A DNA stretch of 13,004 nt, taken from positions 1 to 13,004 of the forward strand of contig JBGTFQ010000216.1 of NCBI GenBank assembly GCA_041747155.1, read 5' to 3'. Each line of letters starts with the position of its first letter. Position 1 is the first letter of the stretch. Source of the DNA: JACDDK01 sp041747155. Its GTDB lineage: Bacteria > Actinomycetota > Rubrobacteria > Rubrobacterales > Rubrobacteraceae. The position numbers and the translations under genes are program-made. Of the stretch, positions 12,104 through 13,004 are shown piece after piece. A model generated the notes under the pieces. That model saw only the letters and a list, made by a program, of their open reading frames with translations, did not search any database and was not told the origin of the DNA.

Positions 12104-13004
12104 TTATAGACGATTCAGAGCTTTGTCGACCTTATAGTCCAGTTCCGCGCCCAGGGGGAAGAGTTCTCTGCCGGAGGCGAAAGCTTCGGCGAAGTCCGTG
12201 ATCTGGGTTCTTATGGCGCGACGTTGCGCCAGGGGACGAATGTTACCGGCGGCCACCTCTGGTCCTAGACCGTAGGTCATTACGGTGAGTACACCTGGAC
12301 CTGGATTGCTAACCTGTGGAACTTTGCCAATCAGCTTCTCGAATTGAATGTACACGCGGTCGGGCAGAACGAAGTATAGCCCTTGTTTGCAGAGAGTGGA
12401 GGTCGGCGCGACCGCGCCTTTGAGCATTAGCTGCGGTATCAGTCGCTTCCACACATTGGCCCAGTTCATGCCGTGGCTGGAGTTGGGTATGACTGGTTGT
12501 TCTTTGGAGTACGCTTGCCAAGTTTCGCGGTAGGAACCCGTTGTGTCGATACTCTGCACCTCGCAAGGTACCATCGCGTCCAATTCTCCAGAGGCCACGT
12601 AGGCTGCAATCCAATCGATGCTCAACTGAGCTGCGGTGTTTCTAAGAGTGATTTCACCCCCCGAGTTCTTCCCCAGAAGGACGATATAGTCTTCGGGTAC
12701 ATTGTTAGTCCTCTTGAGCTTCGAGAACTCGTGGGCCAGAAAGATTGGCGCAGTGCTCTGTATCGCGTCGCGAGCGCAGGCTTTCAGAGATGTATAGTCT
12801 CCCGCGTAGAGACGCTGCGGGCGGATGATCACCTCTTCCATGTCGGCTCTTTTGCTTCTATTCGCCACACTGCAAGCGCCGGAGACTACCCAGCCGCTAC
12901 CTGGTAGGTTTATGCGTTTGATGCAGGTGCTCCCCGCGAAGGGGCAATCCTGACTCTTCCACTGTCTGCGCGCGGGTTCGGAGGTGTCGTCTGGTGAATA
13001 TCCG
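12104..13004 (-). CDS. NotI-family restriction endonuclease, 5' end beyond window
   Basis: The frame stays open from the right edge to TAA at 12104, giving 299 visible residues; an internal GTG at 12868 is not the start, because the homologous region continues upstream. Visible residues 19-46 read DCPF...TCIKR...GACSV, matching the N-terminal cysteine-rich iron-binding region of NotI. The nuclease core follows: D130 in 'LSIDWIAAY', then 17 residues, then E148-V-Q150 in 'CEVQSIDTTGSY'. This is the D...ExQ form of the PD-(D/E)xK site that NotI uses. 'GMNWANVWKRLIPQLMLKG' and 'GLYFVLPDRVYIQFEKLIG' also follow NotI's order. The fourth metal cysteine, expected in a 'ICPxR' context, is R61 ('IIRPQRL', codon CGC). 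It probably cuts a GC-rich palindrome, as NotI does, but specificity cannot be assigned. Confidence 0.82.
   Translation of the reverse strand, partial: GYSPDDTSEPARRQWKSQDCPFAGSTCIKRINLPGSGWVVSGACSVANRSKRADMEEVIIRPQRLYAGDYTSLKACARDAIQSTAPIFLAHEFSKLKRTNNVPEDYIVLLGKNSGGEITLRNTAAQLSIDWIAAYVASGELDAMVPCEVQSIDTTGSYRETWQAYSKEQPVIPNSSHGMNWANVWKRLIPQLMLKGAVAPTSTLCKQGLYFVLPDRVYIQFEKLIGKVPQVSNPGPGVLTVMTYGLGPEVAAGNIRPLAQRRAIRTQITDFAEAFASGRELFPLGAELDYKVDKALNRL

Noticed and set aside
12839..12868. Internal GTG (12868) or ATG (12841) as the start of the NotI-like protein
   Set aside because: The frame stays open to the window edge, and the upstream residues contain the family's cysteine motifs.
1..13004. 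CRISPR array, complete insertion sequence, rRNA or GCGGCCGC (NotI) sites
   Set aside because: By eye I found no spaced long repeats, no full transposase with terminal repeats and no rRNA-like sequence. I saw no GCGGCCGC, but fewer than about one is expected in 13 kb, so its absence says nothing about the NotI-like enzyme.

Overview
The window looks like a chromosomal segment of a moderately high-GC bacterium, probably an actinobacterium. The SufU/Rieske-type suf cluster, the secreted DUF1524-type HNH nuclease, the frequent GTG and TTG starts and the CRP-like operator all fit; a Rubrobacter-like lineage is my best guess, from general gene content only. No rRNA, complete insertion sequence or CRISPR array was seen.

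Left end (1-1273), mobile-element-like. A partial minus-strand gene for a putative winged-helix protein runs off the edge. It is divergent from a plus-strand promoter that leads, past a hairpin, into a well-folded but atypical tRNA (629-701) followed by a second hairpin. Four copies of a CGTTARM motif, about two helical turns apart, lie between the two promoters. Next comes the N-terminal remnant of a SWIM zinc-finger, transposase-type protein.

Plus-strand metabolic cluster (1207-5181). A promoter with nested inverted repeats precedes an EamA transporter, a GNAT acetyltransferase, a short-chain dehydrogenase and a Gfo/Idh/MocA oxidoreductase, closely spaced and probably one transcript. A hairpin built on a 16-bp direct repeat follows, then a small three-helix membrane protein. 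The substrate is unknown.

Minus-strand suf cluster (11888 down to 5204). The order is sufC, sufB, a universal stress protein, sufD, a Rieske ferredoxin, a secreted HNH nuclease, a small acidic protein coupled to it by TAGTG, a rhomboid protease and sufU. SufBCD is the Fe-S assembly scaffold and SufU handles sulfur transfer. The cysteine desulfurase SufS that should supply SufU is not in the window. Four non-Suf genes (usp, nuclease, acidic protein, rhomboid) sit inside the cluster.

Right end (12104-13004). A NotI-family restriction endonuclease, open at its 5' end, lies upstream of the suf promoter on the same strand. It keeps a D...ExQ nuclease core, but one expected metal-ligand cysteine appears to be arginine. 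No partner methyltransferase is in view.
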